9,253 nt of DNA from Alphaproteobacteria bacterium (GCA_900772625.1 CAAHEQ010000091.1:1-9253), one strand, 5' to 3'; shown: positions 1 to 7,177, numbered from the stretch's first letter. Translations and numbers: made by a program. Notes: generated from the sequence alone by a model not told the origin.

Positions 1-115
1 ATTCTAACACAATTTAATGCAAAGTCAAGTTTTAATTATGATGTTCAAAAAAAATGACAAAATTATAAAAAAAGGCTTTTAATTTTTTATCTTTTTGATA
101 AAATAACAAAAAAGT

Positions 116-121
116 GGGAGG
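116..121 (+). promoter_or_regulatory. Shine-Dalgarno that sets a GTG start
   Basis: GGGAGG lies seven bases before GTG 129. It overlaps the alternative upstream GTG at 114, so initiation at 114 would place the site inside the coding sequence. This favours the shorter protein, starting MLPTKMKDV. Confidence 0.7.
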
Positions 122-128
122 TTTAAAC

Positions 129-2615
129 GTGCTGCCAACAAAAATGAAAGACGTATCAAATGCAGTCATCGTTATTGATGATAAGGGCTTGATTTACCGA
201 ATTAACCCAGCGGCTGCGCATATGTTTGGCTATGACGCGCAAGAGCTTTTAAATAAGCCTGTCAACATTGTTTTGCCTTCCAGCAACTCTTCCTCAAACG
301 CGCCCAATAACAACTTGATTTTCGAGATTTTGCAAGGCGGCGCTGATCAGCTTTATAAGCAAGGCATTAAAAAAGATGGAACCGCGTTTGCGGTGGATAT
401 TTTTCTCGTCCCTTTTTGCAAAGACGGTGGGCAGTATTATGATTGTATTATTAAAGATGATTCGAATCGCTTCTTTCACGAACGTTTGGAGACCTTGTCT
501 AACGTGATTTTACGTCGCGTTTTTATCGGCGAAAGTCTGGAGCAATTTGCGGGTTTTATTGCCGAGCAGCTATCCATTATGTTTTCCTCTGCGCTTGTGT
601 GGGTTGGGCGTTATGACAAAGAAGAACAGGGCGTTTTAGTGATGGCTAAGGCGGGCGAGTTTGCTAAAGAATCCGTTTGCGTGGACACCCTTTACACAAA
701 CGTAGATGTTTCTGTGCATCCCGCTGTGCGTGCGTGTGAAAAAATGGAAATGAGCTTTGATGATGTAAAAGACGAGCTGGATAACAGCTATCGCCTGATG
801 GCGTTTCCGTTCTTATCCAAAAAAGATGTTTTGGGTGTTATGACGATTTTAATTCCGCTCAGCAGTTTGGGACATGTGATTTTAAATCGGCTGGAAAATG
901 TGGCGTTGCGTTTAGGTATGATTTTGCAAATAGCCGCAGATCAGACGTTCTTACGCCTGTTGGGTACGGCTATTTCATCGGCGATGAATGCGGTGGCAAT
1001 TACCGATTCGGCGGGGAAGATTATATGGATAAATAACGCATTTACAAAATTGAGTGGGTATGCACTATCCGATGTGTTTGGGCAAACGCCCGATATTTTG
1101 TGTTCGGGCTTGCACACGCCGAGCTTTTATAAAGACCTTTGGGATACGGTATTCAGTGGCAAAACTTGGCGCGGTGAAATTACCAACCGTGCAAAGGACG
1201 GATCTTTGTTTACGTCCGAGGAGATGATTACACCAATTTTTAACCAAGACGGCAAACTGACGCACTTTGTTATCGTTAATGATGATTTGACGGCACGCAA
1301 AAATGCAGAAGGTCGGATTTTGCGTCTGTCTAACTATGATCAGCTGACAGATTTGCCCAATCGTTCCTTCTTCCGAGAAAAGTTCAAAAATGTACTGGCT
1401 TCTATTGGCGATAATACAGAAATATTGGCCGTGTTATTGGTTGATTTATCCGCGTTTAATCGTTTTAACGATACGATGGGGCACGCGGCTGGTGACCAGA
1501 TTTTAAAAGTCATAGCTGACCGTTTGTTGTCGTGCGTGACGTCAAAAGACTTTGTTGCGCGAATCGAGGGCGATGAGTTTGGTATTATTTTGCGCAGTGC
1601 ATCTTCACTGGAGGAAGTGGGCAATGTGGCGCACCGCATTATCCGCAAGATTGAAGAGCCTGTTAAGGTAGGTCTGGCTGAAGTGCATTTAGGTTCATGC
1701 ATTGGTATATCTCTTTTCCCGACCGATACACGTGAGCCCGATAAATTGCAAAACTATGCTGATATGGCGCTGTTTAAAGCGAAAGCCGCAGGCCAGAATA
1801 CATACTTTTTCTTTTCTCAAGAAATGAATCAAGAGATGGAAGAGCGTTTAATCTTGGAACGTGATATTCGCCGTGCACTGGCCGAAAAACAGTTTTTCTT
1901 GGATTATCAGCCTCAAATGAATATCAAGACGGGGCGCATTACGGGCTTTGAAGCGCTGGTTCGCTGGCATCATCCAACGAAAGGCTTGATTTTGCCCAGC
2001 CTGTTTATTTCAGTTGCGGAAGATACAGGGCTTATTACGCCACTTTGCGAGTACGTGATGGATACGGCTTTTTCCCAAATCAAAAAATGGAATCGTATGG
2101 GACTTGGAAAATTGACGATGGCTGTGAACTTGTCGGCGGCTCAATTTACTGATAAGAACTTGCTTGCGACTATTAAAAAGCTGTTGGAAAAGAAAAAAAT
2201 ATCGCCTTCGATGATAGAGTTTGAAATAACCGAATCGTTGATTATGAAAAATGTCGAGCTAGCTGGTGCAATTTTGGACAATCTGACTTATTTGGGTATG
2301 CGTGTTGCGATTGACGATTTTGGGACGGGTTATTCATCTTTGAGCTATTTGCACAAGTTTGCGGTAGACAGGCTGAAGATTGACAAATCGTTTGTGCAAG
2401 ACTTACCTGAAAACAAGGAAAACGCTGAGATAATCAAGGCTATCATTAGTCTAGGGCACGCGTTGCAACTGGACGTGATTGCCGAAGGGTGCGAAACAAC
2501 AGAGCAATTAGATTTGTTGCGCAACTTAGGTTGTGATGCAATACAAGGTTTTTTGTTGGCGCGTCCTTTGTCGGCAGAAAAGGCGCAAGAGCTTTTGATT
2601 GAAAAGAATAAATAG
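129..2615 (+). CDS. PAS-GAF-PAS-GGDEF-EAL cyclic-di-GMP protein, probable phosphodiesterase
   Basis: Predicted cytoplasmic signalling enzyme of 828 residues. Domains in order: PAS (about 7-110), GAF-like (about 125-270), second PAS (about 280-392, ending in the usual DDLTARK linker), GGDEF (about 397-560) and EAL (about 570-825). No signal peptide or membrane helix is visible. The GGDEF signature reads EGDEF (480-484), so the first glycine is replaced, and the upstream RxxD inhibitory site reads TSKD. The EAL domain keeps the family's catalytic set: E608 of EAL, N667, E699, D729-D730 in DDFGTGYSSL, K750, E786 and Q806. From family knowledge, this pattern suggests c-di-GMP hydrolysis to pGpG, with the GGDEF domain perhaps binding GTP as a regulator; loss of cyclase activity is inference. 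The start is GTG 129, because GGGAGG ends seven bases upstream. GTG 114 and ATG 144 are less well placed. It is a single gene, convergent with gpsA. Confidence 0.93.
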   Translation: MLPTKMKDVSNAVIVIDDKGLIYRINPAAAHMFGYDAQELLNKPVNIVLPSSNSSSNAPNNNLIFEILQGGADQLYKQGIKKDGTAFAVDIFLVPFCKDGGQYYDCIIKDDSNRFFHERLETLSNVILRRVFIGESLEQFAGFIAEQLSIMFSSALVWVGRYDKEEQGVLVMAKAGEFAKESVCVDTLYTNVDVSVHPAVRACEKMEMSFDDVKDELDNSYRLMAFPFLSKKDVLGVMTILIPLSSLGHVILNRLENVALRLGMILQIAADQTFLRLLGTAISSAMNAVAITDSAGKIIWINNAFTKLSGYALSDVFGQTPDILCSGLHTPSFYKDLWDTVFSGKTWRGEITNRAKDGSLFTSEEMITPIFNQDGKLTHFVIVNDDLTARKNAEGRILRLSNYDQLTDLPNRSFFREKFKNVLASIGDNTEILAVLLVDLSAFNRFNDTMGHAAGDQILKVIADRLLSCVTSKDFVARIEGDEFGIILRSASSLEEVGNVAHRIIRKIEEPVKVGLAEVHLGSCIGISLFPTDTREPDKLQNYADMALFKAKAAGQNTYFFFSQEMNQEMEERLILERDIRRALAEKQFFLDYQPQMNIKTGRITGFEALVRWHHPTKGLILPSLFISVAEDTGLITPLCEYVMDTAFSQIKKWNRMGLGKLTMAVNLSAAQFTDKNLLATIKKLLEKKKISPSMIEFEITESLIMKNVELAGAILDNLTYLGMRVAIDDFGTGYSSLSYLHKFAVDRLKIDKSFVQDLPENKENAEIIKAIISLGHALQLDVIAEGCETTEQLDLLRNLGCDAIQGFLLARPLSAEKAQELLIEKNK

Positions 2616-2672
2616 TTTTATTGTCAACTTGATTTGTTGCGGACAAGTCTGGCGTTAAAGTACAAAATAATT

Positions 2673-2710
2673 AAAGCCGCCACAGGAAACATATCCAGTG
2701 CGGCGGCTTT
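2673..2710. terminator. Bidirectional hairpin terminator between convergent genes
   Basis: A perfect 9-bp stem pairs AAAGCCGCC (2673-2681) with GGCGGCTTT (2702-2710), and a small GGA/TCC helix can form in the loop. It lies 20 bases after the gpsA stop and 57 bases after the EAL gene stop. On the minus strand the stem runs into a T-rich stretch (TTTAATTATTTT), so it mainly serves gpsA. On the plus strand the tail is only TTT then GGCTTT-like sequence, which is weaker. Confidence 0.75.
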
Positions 2711-2729
2711 GGCTTTAAAAGTTCAATAT

Positions 2730-3725
2730 TTAAAAACCCTCATCTTTAAATGGACGAGATAAAAGCTCATTCATCGCTTCTTTAATCGGCATATTTTTGA
2801 ACAAGACGTCATTGACTGTTTCGCAAATCGGCATCTCAACGCCGAGCTCGTGCGCACGCAACAATACTGCAGGGGTTGTTAAGATGCCCTCGACCGTGCG
2901 CGTGTTGTTGTTAAGCAAAGTCTTTGCCTCACCGATTCTGCCGACTTCATAACCAAAGCTGAAGTTTCTGGATTGCGTACAGTTAGCCGTAATGACTAAG
3001 TCGCCCAAACCGCACATACCCATCATCGTGCGTACGTGCCCGCCCATTTTTTTGGATAAGCGTGTCATTTCATTCAAGCCGCGCGTAATCAAAGCTGCGC
3101 GTGCATTATCGCCAAGTCCTGCGCCTTCTACAACACCACTTGCCAGTGCGATAACGTTTTTGACCGAACCACCGATTTGAGGCGAAATAATATCCGTCGT
3201 CGTATAGGGGCGGAAATATTTTGTGCCAATCATTTCAGCTAAAGTGGCCGCGCAGTGTTCTTCTTCGCACGCGATTGTTGTTGCTGTCGGCTTCATTAAG
3301 GCGACCTCATGCGCAAAGCCAGGGCCTGACAGAACAGCAATGTGTGCCTCAGGCGTGACTTGCTTGACAACCTCGCTGAGCAAAAGTCCCGTGTTAAGCT
3401 CGATGCCCTTTGCGCACAAAATCAGACGATGTGTAGGCTTTATAAACGCTTTGGCTTTTTCCAAAACCGAGCGCGTATGTTGGGCTGAGCTGACCATTAA
3501 AATCTCGTTTGCGAACGCAAAGACTTCCTCCAGAGAGCTCGTGGCTTTAATCGAATCGGGCAAAGGCACGTCCGATAAATACATCGAATTGACGTGTGCG
3601 TGATTGATGGCTGTCACAACTTCGGGCTCAATTGCCCACGCCATAACTTCACACCCAGCTCGAGCCGCCGTCAAAGCCAAACTAGTCCCCCAAACACCTG
3701 CACCGATTAAACCGATTTTCTTCAT
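2730..3725 (-). CDS. gpsA: NAD(P)-dependent glycerol-3-phosphate dehydrogenase
   Basis: Reduces dihydroxyacetone phosphate to sn-glycerol-3-phosphate in the cytoplasm, the entry step to phospholipid synthesis. The protein has 331 residues, the usual family length. The N-terminal Rossmann motif GAGVWG is at 8-13. It is followed by the AKGIE segment (105-109), SGPGFAHEVA (133-142), catalytic K189 in GSVKNVIALASG, the GLGDLVITANCTQSRN stretch (239-254, R253 binding the cofactor in this family) and VEGILTTP (278-285). The reading frame stays open upstream to 3905, but the start is at 3725. There the protein begins MKKIGLIGAG as the family does, and GGAGGT sits six bases upstream; the longer form would overlap lgt and both promoters. 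It is divergent from lgt. GpsA feeds the lipid pool from which Lgt takes its substrate, a plausible reason for proximity but not proof of co-regulation. Confidence 0.97.
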   Translation of the reverse strand: MKKIGLIGAGVWGTSLALTAARAGCEVMAWAIEPEVVTAINHAHVNSMYLSDVPLPDSIKATSSLEEVFAFANEILMVSSAQHTRSVLEKAKAFIKPTHRLILCAKGIELNTGLLLSEVVKQVTPEAHIAVLSGPGFAHEVALMKPTATTIACEEEHCAATLAEMIGTKYFRPYTTTDIISPQIGGSVKNVIALASGVVEGAGLGDNARAALITRGLNEMTRLSKKMGGHVRTMMGMCGLGDLVITANCTQSRNFSFGYEVGRIGEAKTLLNNNTRTVEGILTTPAVLLRAHELGVEMPICETVNDVLFKNMPIKEAMNELLSRPFKDEGF

Positions 3726-3731
3726 AATAAA

Positions 3732-3737
3732 ACCTCC
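3732..3737 (-). promoter_or_regulatory. Shine-Dalgarno deciding the gpsA start
   Basis: On the minus strand GGAGGT lies six bases before ATG 3725. It rules out the 60-residue longer frame opening at 3905, whose extra N-terminus runs antisense through the promoters and the lgt start. Confidence 0.85.
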
Positions 3738-3758
3738 GTTTTTGTTCTGTGATGCCTC

Positions 3759-3786
3759 ATTATACGATATTTTTTTTATTTTGCAA
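3759..3786 (-). promoter_or_regulatory. sigma70-type promoter of gpsA
   Basis: On the minus strand, -35 TTGCAA (3781-3786) and a perfect -10 TATAAT (3759-3764) are separated by 16 bases. The predicted transcript start is near 3752, giving an untranslated leader of about 27 bases with the ribosome site in it. Confidence 0.75.
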
Positions 3787-3800
3787 CTTTTATAAAAAGC

Positions 3801-3828
3801 TTGCACAGATAAAATTATTATATATAAT
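3801..3828 (+). promoter_or_regulatory. sigma70-type promoter of the lgt operon
   Basis: -35 TTGCAC (3801-3806) and a perfect -10 TATAAT (3823-3828) have a 16-base spacer. The predicted start is near 3835, about 23 bases before the lgt ATG. Its -35 box is only 14 bases from the -35 box of the divergent gpsA promoter. Confidence 0.75.
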
Positions 3829-3857
3829 ATATCGCAGACGATGAAGAAAGGATTAAA

Positions 3858-4685
3858 ATGTATACAGGTATTCCGTTTCCAGACTTGGATCCCGTGATTT
3901 TTCAAGTTGGCGTTTTTGCGCTTCGTTGGTACTCGCTGGCTTATTTAGTCGGCATTTTGCTGGCGTGGTGGTTGGTGCGTCAAATGTCGCTTTTCTCAAA
4001 ATCTACTTTTACAGTGCTGAAAGTCGATGATTTTTTGGGTTATGCTGTCGCTGGTATTGTTTTGGGCGGCCGTTTGGGCTATGTGTTATTTTATAACTTG
4101 TTTTATTACCTTGAACACCCGCTGGAGATTCTTTTCGTGTGGAATGGAGGAATGTCTTTTCACGGTGGTTTGCTCGGGGTTGTTATTGCTACGTGGCTGT
4201 TTTGTAAACAAAGAAAAATTAACATTTTTATGGTAGCTGATATGTTGTGCGCAGTCGCTCCGATTGGCTTATTCTTAGGCCGAATTGCGAACTTTATTAA
4301 CGCCGAGCTCTATGGGCGCGTGACGCATTCCGTGCCGTGGGCGATTATTTTTCCCACAGGCGGCGTTGAGCCCAGACATCCATCACAGCTATATGAAGCT
4401 GCATTCGAGGGGGTGTTTTTGTTTGTCATTTTAAACCTTGTGTGGTGGAAAAGCGAAAAATACAGAAACAGATACGGCTTTACGGCGGGATTATTTTTTA
4501 CGCTGTACGCATTGGGGCGCTTTGTGCTTGAGTTTTTTCGCGAACCCGATGCGCATCTTGGCTTTTTCGCGCATTACTTTTCAATGGGGCAAATGTTATG
4601 CTTGCCGATGTTAGCACTCGGCGTATGGCTGATTTATCAATCCTCTCCAAAACGACAACTGATTAAAATAGTAAAGGAAAAATAA
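3858..4685 (+). CDS. lgt: Phosphatidylglycerol--prolipoprotein diacylglyceryl transferase
   Basis: Inner-membrane enzyme that moves diacylglyceryl from phosphatidylglycerol to the lipobox cysteine of prolipoproteins, the first step of lipoprotein maturation. The 275-residue product has the family's multi-helix pattern and its diagnostic blocks. These are an N-terminal stretch ending in RWYSLAYL (23-30), FHGGLLG (101-107, with the essential His at 102), the Lgt signature GRIANFINAELYGR (141-154), RHPSQLYEAAFEG (173-185) and GRFVLEFFREPD (220-231). The start ATG has AAAGGA five bases upstream. The stop codon overlaps the next ATG by one base (TAATG), so translation with the DUF2062 gene is probably coupled. 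It is the first gene of a three-gene operon driven from the promoter at 3801-3828. Confidence 0.97.
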   Translation: MYTGIPFPDLDPVIFQVGVFALRWYSLAYLVGILLAWWLVRQMSLFSKSTFTVLKVDDFLGYAVAGIVLGGRLGYVLFYNLFYYLEHPLEILFVWNGGMSFHGGLLGVVIATWLFCKQRKINIFMVADMLCAVAPIGLFLGRIANFINAELYGRVTHSVPWAIIFPTGGVEPRHPSQLYEAAFEGVFLFVILNLVWWKSEKYRNRYGFTAGLFFTLYALGRFVLEFFREPDAHLGFFAHYFSMGQMLCLPMLALGVWLIYQSSPKRQLIKIVKEK

Positions 4686-5344
4686 TGATTTGGCATAAAG
4701 ATAAAACGACTCTGTTTGGCCGCACAATGCGTCTGTTGCACTTGAAATTGGTTGTGCCTTTGAAGCGCAGCGAACAACCAGCCGAGTACACAGCACGTGG
4801 CGTTATGGTTGGTATGATGTGGGCGATGACACCGCTTGTAGGCATTCAAATGACAACCGTATTTATTACATGGGTTGTGTTGACAAAGATTTTTAAATGG
4901 AACTTTTCGCTCCCCGTAGCTTTAGCATATACTTGGGTGACAAACGTGTTTACGATGTGGCCAGTGTATTATGTGTTTTACGTGACGGGCAAGCTGATGA
5001 TGGGTGATATGGACATTAACGCCTTTTCATCCTTTGTGGAAATAGGCCGTCAAGCCTTTGACATCGACATTTCGTTTTGGCAAGTTTTTAAAGCAATTAT
5101 GCTATTCTTGGGGCTTTTGATGAAAGATTGGGGACTTGCAATGGGCTTAGGGTGCTTGCCCTGGGCGTTGTTCTCGGGCTGGATTTCGTATCGCTTGGCA
5201 ATTAAGTGGCTGAACCGCAACAAAAACAAAAAGGCAAAAGCGGCAGAACGTAAAGCCTATTGGCACAACAAATTGCACCCGATTAAGGCGCATCAGGAAA
5301 AGAAAAAACTAAAGGCGAAAAAATGGAAACGAGCACACAAATAA
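4685..5344 (+). CDS. DUF2062 family membrane protein
   Basis: Predicted inner-membrane protein of 219 residues and unknown function. It carries the features of the DUF2062 domain: a glycine-rich first helix ending TPLVGIQ (49-55), then a hydrophobic segment, N73 and P77, and WVTNVFTMWPVYY (84-96), which corresponds to the family's NP.T..P.YY block. A further hydrophobic stretch lies at about 134-172. The C-terminus (about 178-219) is a highly basic Lys/Arg tail, likely cytoplasmic. It starts inside the lgt stop codon, with AAAGGA six bases upstream, and its end overlaps pgeF by 22 bases. This arrangement means all three proteins are made from one message. The context suggests an envelope role. 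Nothing in the sequence gives a reaction, and I do not assign one. Confidence 0.88.
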   Translation: MIWHKDKTTLFGRTMRLLHLKLVVPLKRSEQPAEYTARGVMVGMMWAMTPLVGIQMTTVFITWVVLTKIFKWNFSLPVALAYTWVTNVFTMWPVYYVFYVTGKLMMGDMDINAFSSFVEIGRQAFDIDISFWQVFKAIMLFLGLLMKDWGLAMGLGCLPWALFSGWISYRLAIKWLNRNKNKKAKAAERKAYWHNKLHPIKAHQEKKKLKAKKWKRAHK

Positions 5345-5934
5345 ATCTTTTTCAAAATGTCCGCCATGGCTTTTGCAACCGCTTTGATACGGCGAAGCAC
5401 GCAGATGTCATTTTGCCAAAGCAAATACATTCGTTTACGGTGCTTTCGCCCGAAGACAAACCGCTTGTCGGTGACGCGCTGGTGACGGATAAAAAAGGCG
5501 TTAAGATATCTGTTAAAACAGCCGATTGTGCCCCCGTTTTAATGACAGACGGTAAAGTTATTGCCGCCGTGCATGCGGGCTTTAAAGGCGCTGTGACGGG
5601 AATTATTGAAACAGCCTTGATAGATATGCTGCGCTTGGGTGCTAACTTGTCCGAAATCCGCGCCGCAATAGGTCCTTGCATTCATGAGACGAGCTATCCC
5701 AAGCCCGAACTTGGCAGTCTGTTGAGCGAAAATGTGATGCAATTTTGGCCTGAGTATCCTGACGGTGTTCGGCATTTTAACTTGCCCTTGTATGTGCGCT
5801 ATCGCTTGATGCGTTCTGGTGTGCAATCTGTTGATGTGATTGATGTGGATACGTATACGAATCGGGATTATAACAGCTATCGGCGCGAGCCAGAAAACCC
5901 TGCGCGTCAGTATTCGTGGATTGAACTGATTTAA
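5323..5934 (+). CDS. pgeF: Peptidoglycan editing factor (YfiH/laccase-domain family), short form
   Basis: Member of the multicopper-oxidase-like YfiH family. The E. coli member, PgeF, removes misincorporated L-Ser from UDP-MurNAc precursors; relatives act on purine nucleosides. Visible signatures are HGFCNR (15-20), KQIHS (H36), KTADCAPVL (C69), AAVHAGFKG (H84), AIGPCIHETSY (C119) and the C-terminal NSYRR block. The His-Cys-His metal site of the family is therefore intact. At 203 residues it is about 40 shorter than typical members. The shortening falls between HGFCNR and KQIHS, where others carry the GGVS..Y.SLNLG.HVGD region. The usual HAGWRG is HAGFKG here. The start ATG lies inside the DUF2062 gene, with AAAGG seven bases upstream. 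It is the last gene of the lgt operon. Family assignment is firm; the exact substrate is inferred. Confidence 0.9.
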   Translation: METSTQINLFQNVRHGFCNRFDTAKHADVILPKQIHSFTVLSPEDKPLVGDALVTDKKGVKISVKTADCAPVLMTDGKVIAAVHAGFKGAVTGIIETALIDMLRLGANLSEIRAAIGPCIHETSYPKPELGSLLSENVMQFWPEYPDGVRHFNLPLYVRYRLMRSGVQSVDVIDVDTYTNRDYNSYRREPENPARQYSWIELI

Positions 5935-5943
5935 TGTGGATGG

Positions 5944-5990
5944 CTCTTTATTAAAAACGCGCCCTTGTATAAAGAGCGCGCTTTTGTTTT
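5944..5990. terminator. Bidirectional terminator after pgeF with an alternative stem
   Basis: The core stem is CGCGC (5958-5962) with GCGCG (5976-5980), extended by flanking A/T pairs and by CTT/AAG near the loop. On the plus strand it is followed by CTTTTGTTTT, and on the minus strand by TTTTTAATAAAG, so it can stop both the lgt operon and the convergent membrane-protein gene. A second 8-bp pairing, GCTCTTTA (5943-5950) with TAAAGAGC (5970-5977), shares bases 5976-5977 with it. Confidence 0.75.
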
Positions 5991-6003
5991 GAGGCAGGTG
6001 TTT

Positions 6004-6753
6004 TTAAGCTTTATCTTTGAGTAAGCACAAAAACACCACTTCGCATAAAAGATAGGCGATAAAAATGCTCAGGCCAGAAATTGCCCAAAAGGGTCTCAGA
6101 ATGACTTGCCCAGCTCCGACAATCAAAATGCAGAGCGTTGCCAAACGGCACTTGGCAGAAAAGTCCATCTTAGGTGCTTTGATAAGTCCTTCCAGCACGC
6201 CCGATAACAGAGCCAACAATACCATTAAAATTAAGTATCCAACGAAGGCTATAATCGACCATACTAAGTAAAATCCAATCACGACAGATTTTGCTTTATC
6301 CCACAACGAAACCAGTATGTTTTCGGGTATAAGGCCAGCATCAATCATCTGCTTTGTGATTTTAAAGTCCAAGCCTTTGAGTGATCGAACTTCTATTTTA
6401 TTCGTAATCATATAAATGAATTTTCTTGTCAAAATAATAGCAGGTTCGTTTGTTGATACGCTCCTCAAATCCAACTCATCTTGGCGTGTGTCAATCATAA
6501 TAGCAACAGGCATACCTTGCACTTCAACGTGAAGTGTTTGAAGTGTGTTTACAGGCGATATAATCTGACCACCTTTGACTTCGATTGGAACGATGCTGGA
6601 GAGTTCTCTAGCCTTTGTGTTGATATAGGGGATAACATCTGTTTTTAACATTCCTACCCCCATTAAGCAAATTAGAAAAACACTCAGAAACGCCCACAAA
6701 AGCAAGTAGCGTTTACCTTGACCTTGTCCGTTATTTATAAAAGATAACAACAT
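6004..6753 (-). CDS. DUF1189-like membrane protein, function unknown
   Basis: Product of 249 residues. A first membrane helix lies at about 17-36. It is followed by an extracytoplasmic domain of about 120 residues, with VPIEVKGGQIISP (55-67) and an AIMIDTRQDEL block (84-94), then three hydrophobic segments at about 157-185, 204-223 and 224-246. The helix, then 'P-I-x-I-x-x-G-x-I', then 'I-x-I-D-T', then C-terminal helices order resembles the DUF1189 family, which is best known from Firmicutes. I make this match from memory of the pattern, so it is tentative. No catalytic motif is visible. ATG 6753 has AAGGAG seven bases upstream and a TTGACA-type promoter further up. The gene is monocistronic and convergent with the lgt operon. 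Codon use looks like its neighbours, so there is no clear sign of recent transfer. Confidence 0.8.
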   Translation of the reverse strand: MLLSFINNGQGQGKRYLLLWAFLSVFLICLMGVGMLKTDVIPYINTKARELSSIVPIEVKGGQIISPVNTLQTLHVEVQGMPVAIMIDTRQDELDLRSVSTNEPAIILTRKFIYMITNKIEVRSLKGLDFKITKQMIDAGLIPENILVSLWDKAKSVVIGFYLVWSIIAFVGYLILMVLLALLSGVLEGLIKAPKMDFSAKCRLATLCILIVGAGQVILRPFWAISGLSIFIAYLLCEVVFLCLLKDKA

Positions 6754-6792
6754 TTAAATACTCCTTTTTCATAAAATTATTCGTTAGTATTG

Positions 6793-6819
6793 GATATAAT
6801 ACATTTTTTCGCTTGTCAA
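6793..6819 (-). promoter_or_regulatory. Probable promoter of the DUF1189-like gene
   Basis: On the minus strand there is a perfect -35 TTGACA (6814-6819). The best -10 is TATATC (6793-6798), with a short 15-base spacer and a preceding TG. The -35 is strong, and the -10 position is uncertain. Confidence 0.5.
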
Positions 6820-6870
6820 TAGAAAATATTAAGTTTTTTGGAAGAGTTAAATGACGTTTGGAGGAATACT

Positions 6871-6954
6871 GTGGCCTATCGTTTCAAAATCAAGGACCAA
6901 TGCTGGATTTTCCTTGTGTCCAACCGTGCAAGGTTTTTGGGACTTATGGAATAA
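6871..6954 (+). CDS. Possible small protein of 27 residues
   Basis: A GTG codon preceded at six bases by GGAGG (6860-6864) opens a short frame starting MAYRFKIKDQ and ending FLGLME. A second frame from ATG 6851 (35 codons, starting MTFGGILWP) has GGAAG six bases upstream, so two overlapping frames compete. A TATAAT lies at 6795-6800 but lacks a good -35. A weak hairpin terminator follows at 7033-7057. I recognise neither peptide. The case rests only on ribosome-site quality. Confidence 0.2.
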   Translation: MAYRFKIKDQCWIFLVSNRARFLGLME

Positions 6955-7032
6955 CTAAAAACGTGGGGCGGGGCGCGTATAATAGCTTCCCGCATTTTCG
7001 GTGTGTTCATCATTTTTTTAATATGAGTTTTG

Positions 7033-7059
7033 GGCTTGCAAATGTTGTAAGCCTGTTTT
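7033..7059 (+). terminator. Weak terminator-like hairpin
   Basis: GGCTTGCA (7033-7040) pairs with TGTAAGCC (7046-7053), including one G-T pair, around a 5-base loop. TGTTTT follows. It could end a short plus-strand transcript covering the possible small gene at 6871. Confidence 0.4.
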
Positions 7060-7143
7060 ATCATTTAGAAATTCATTTTTTTTGACGTGCGCCTGCAGCC
7101 AAACTTTTTGGGAAAGTTTAGGTTTGCGTAAGCTTTTCTTCAA

Positions 7144-7177
7144 AGCCGCCGCGAGAATGTCGCGCGGCACGGCGGCT
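7144..7177. repeat. GC-rich inverted repeat
   Basis: AGCCGCCG (7144-7151) and CGGCGGCT (7170-7177) form a perfect 8-bp stem. Inside it GCCGCG (7148-7153) can pair instead with CGCGGC (7163-7168). No T-run follows on either strand, so it is not a typical terminator. Confidence 0.65.

Noticed and set aside
61..113. Promoter for the EAL gene
   Set aside because: The stretch is so AT-rich that several -10-like boxes occur (for example TATAAA at 64-69), but none has a convincing -35.
3726..3905. 60-residue N-terminal extension of gpsA
   Set aside because: It runs over both divergent promoters and the lgt start. The family N-terminus and a good ribosome site lie at 3725.
6876..7064. 62-residue minus-strand frame
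   Set aside because: No recognisable ribosome site or family; it would read into the control region of the DUF1189-like gene.
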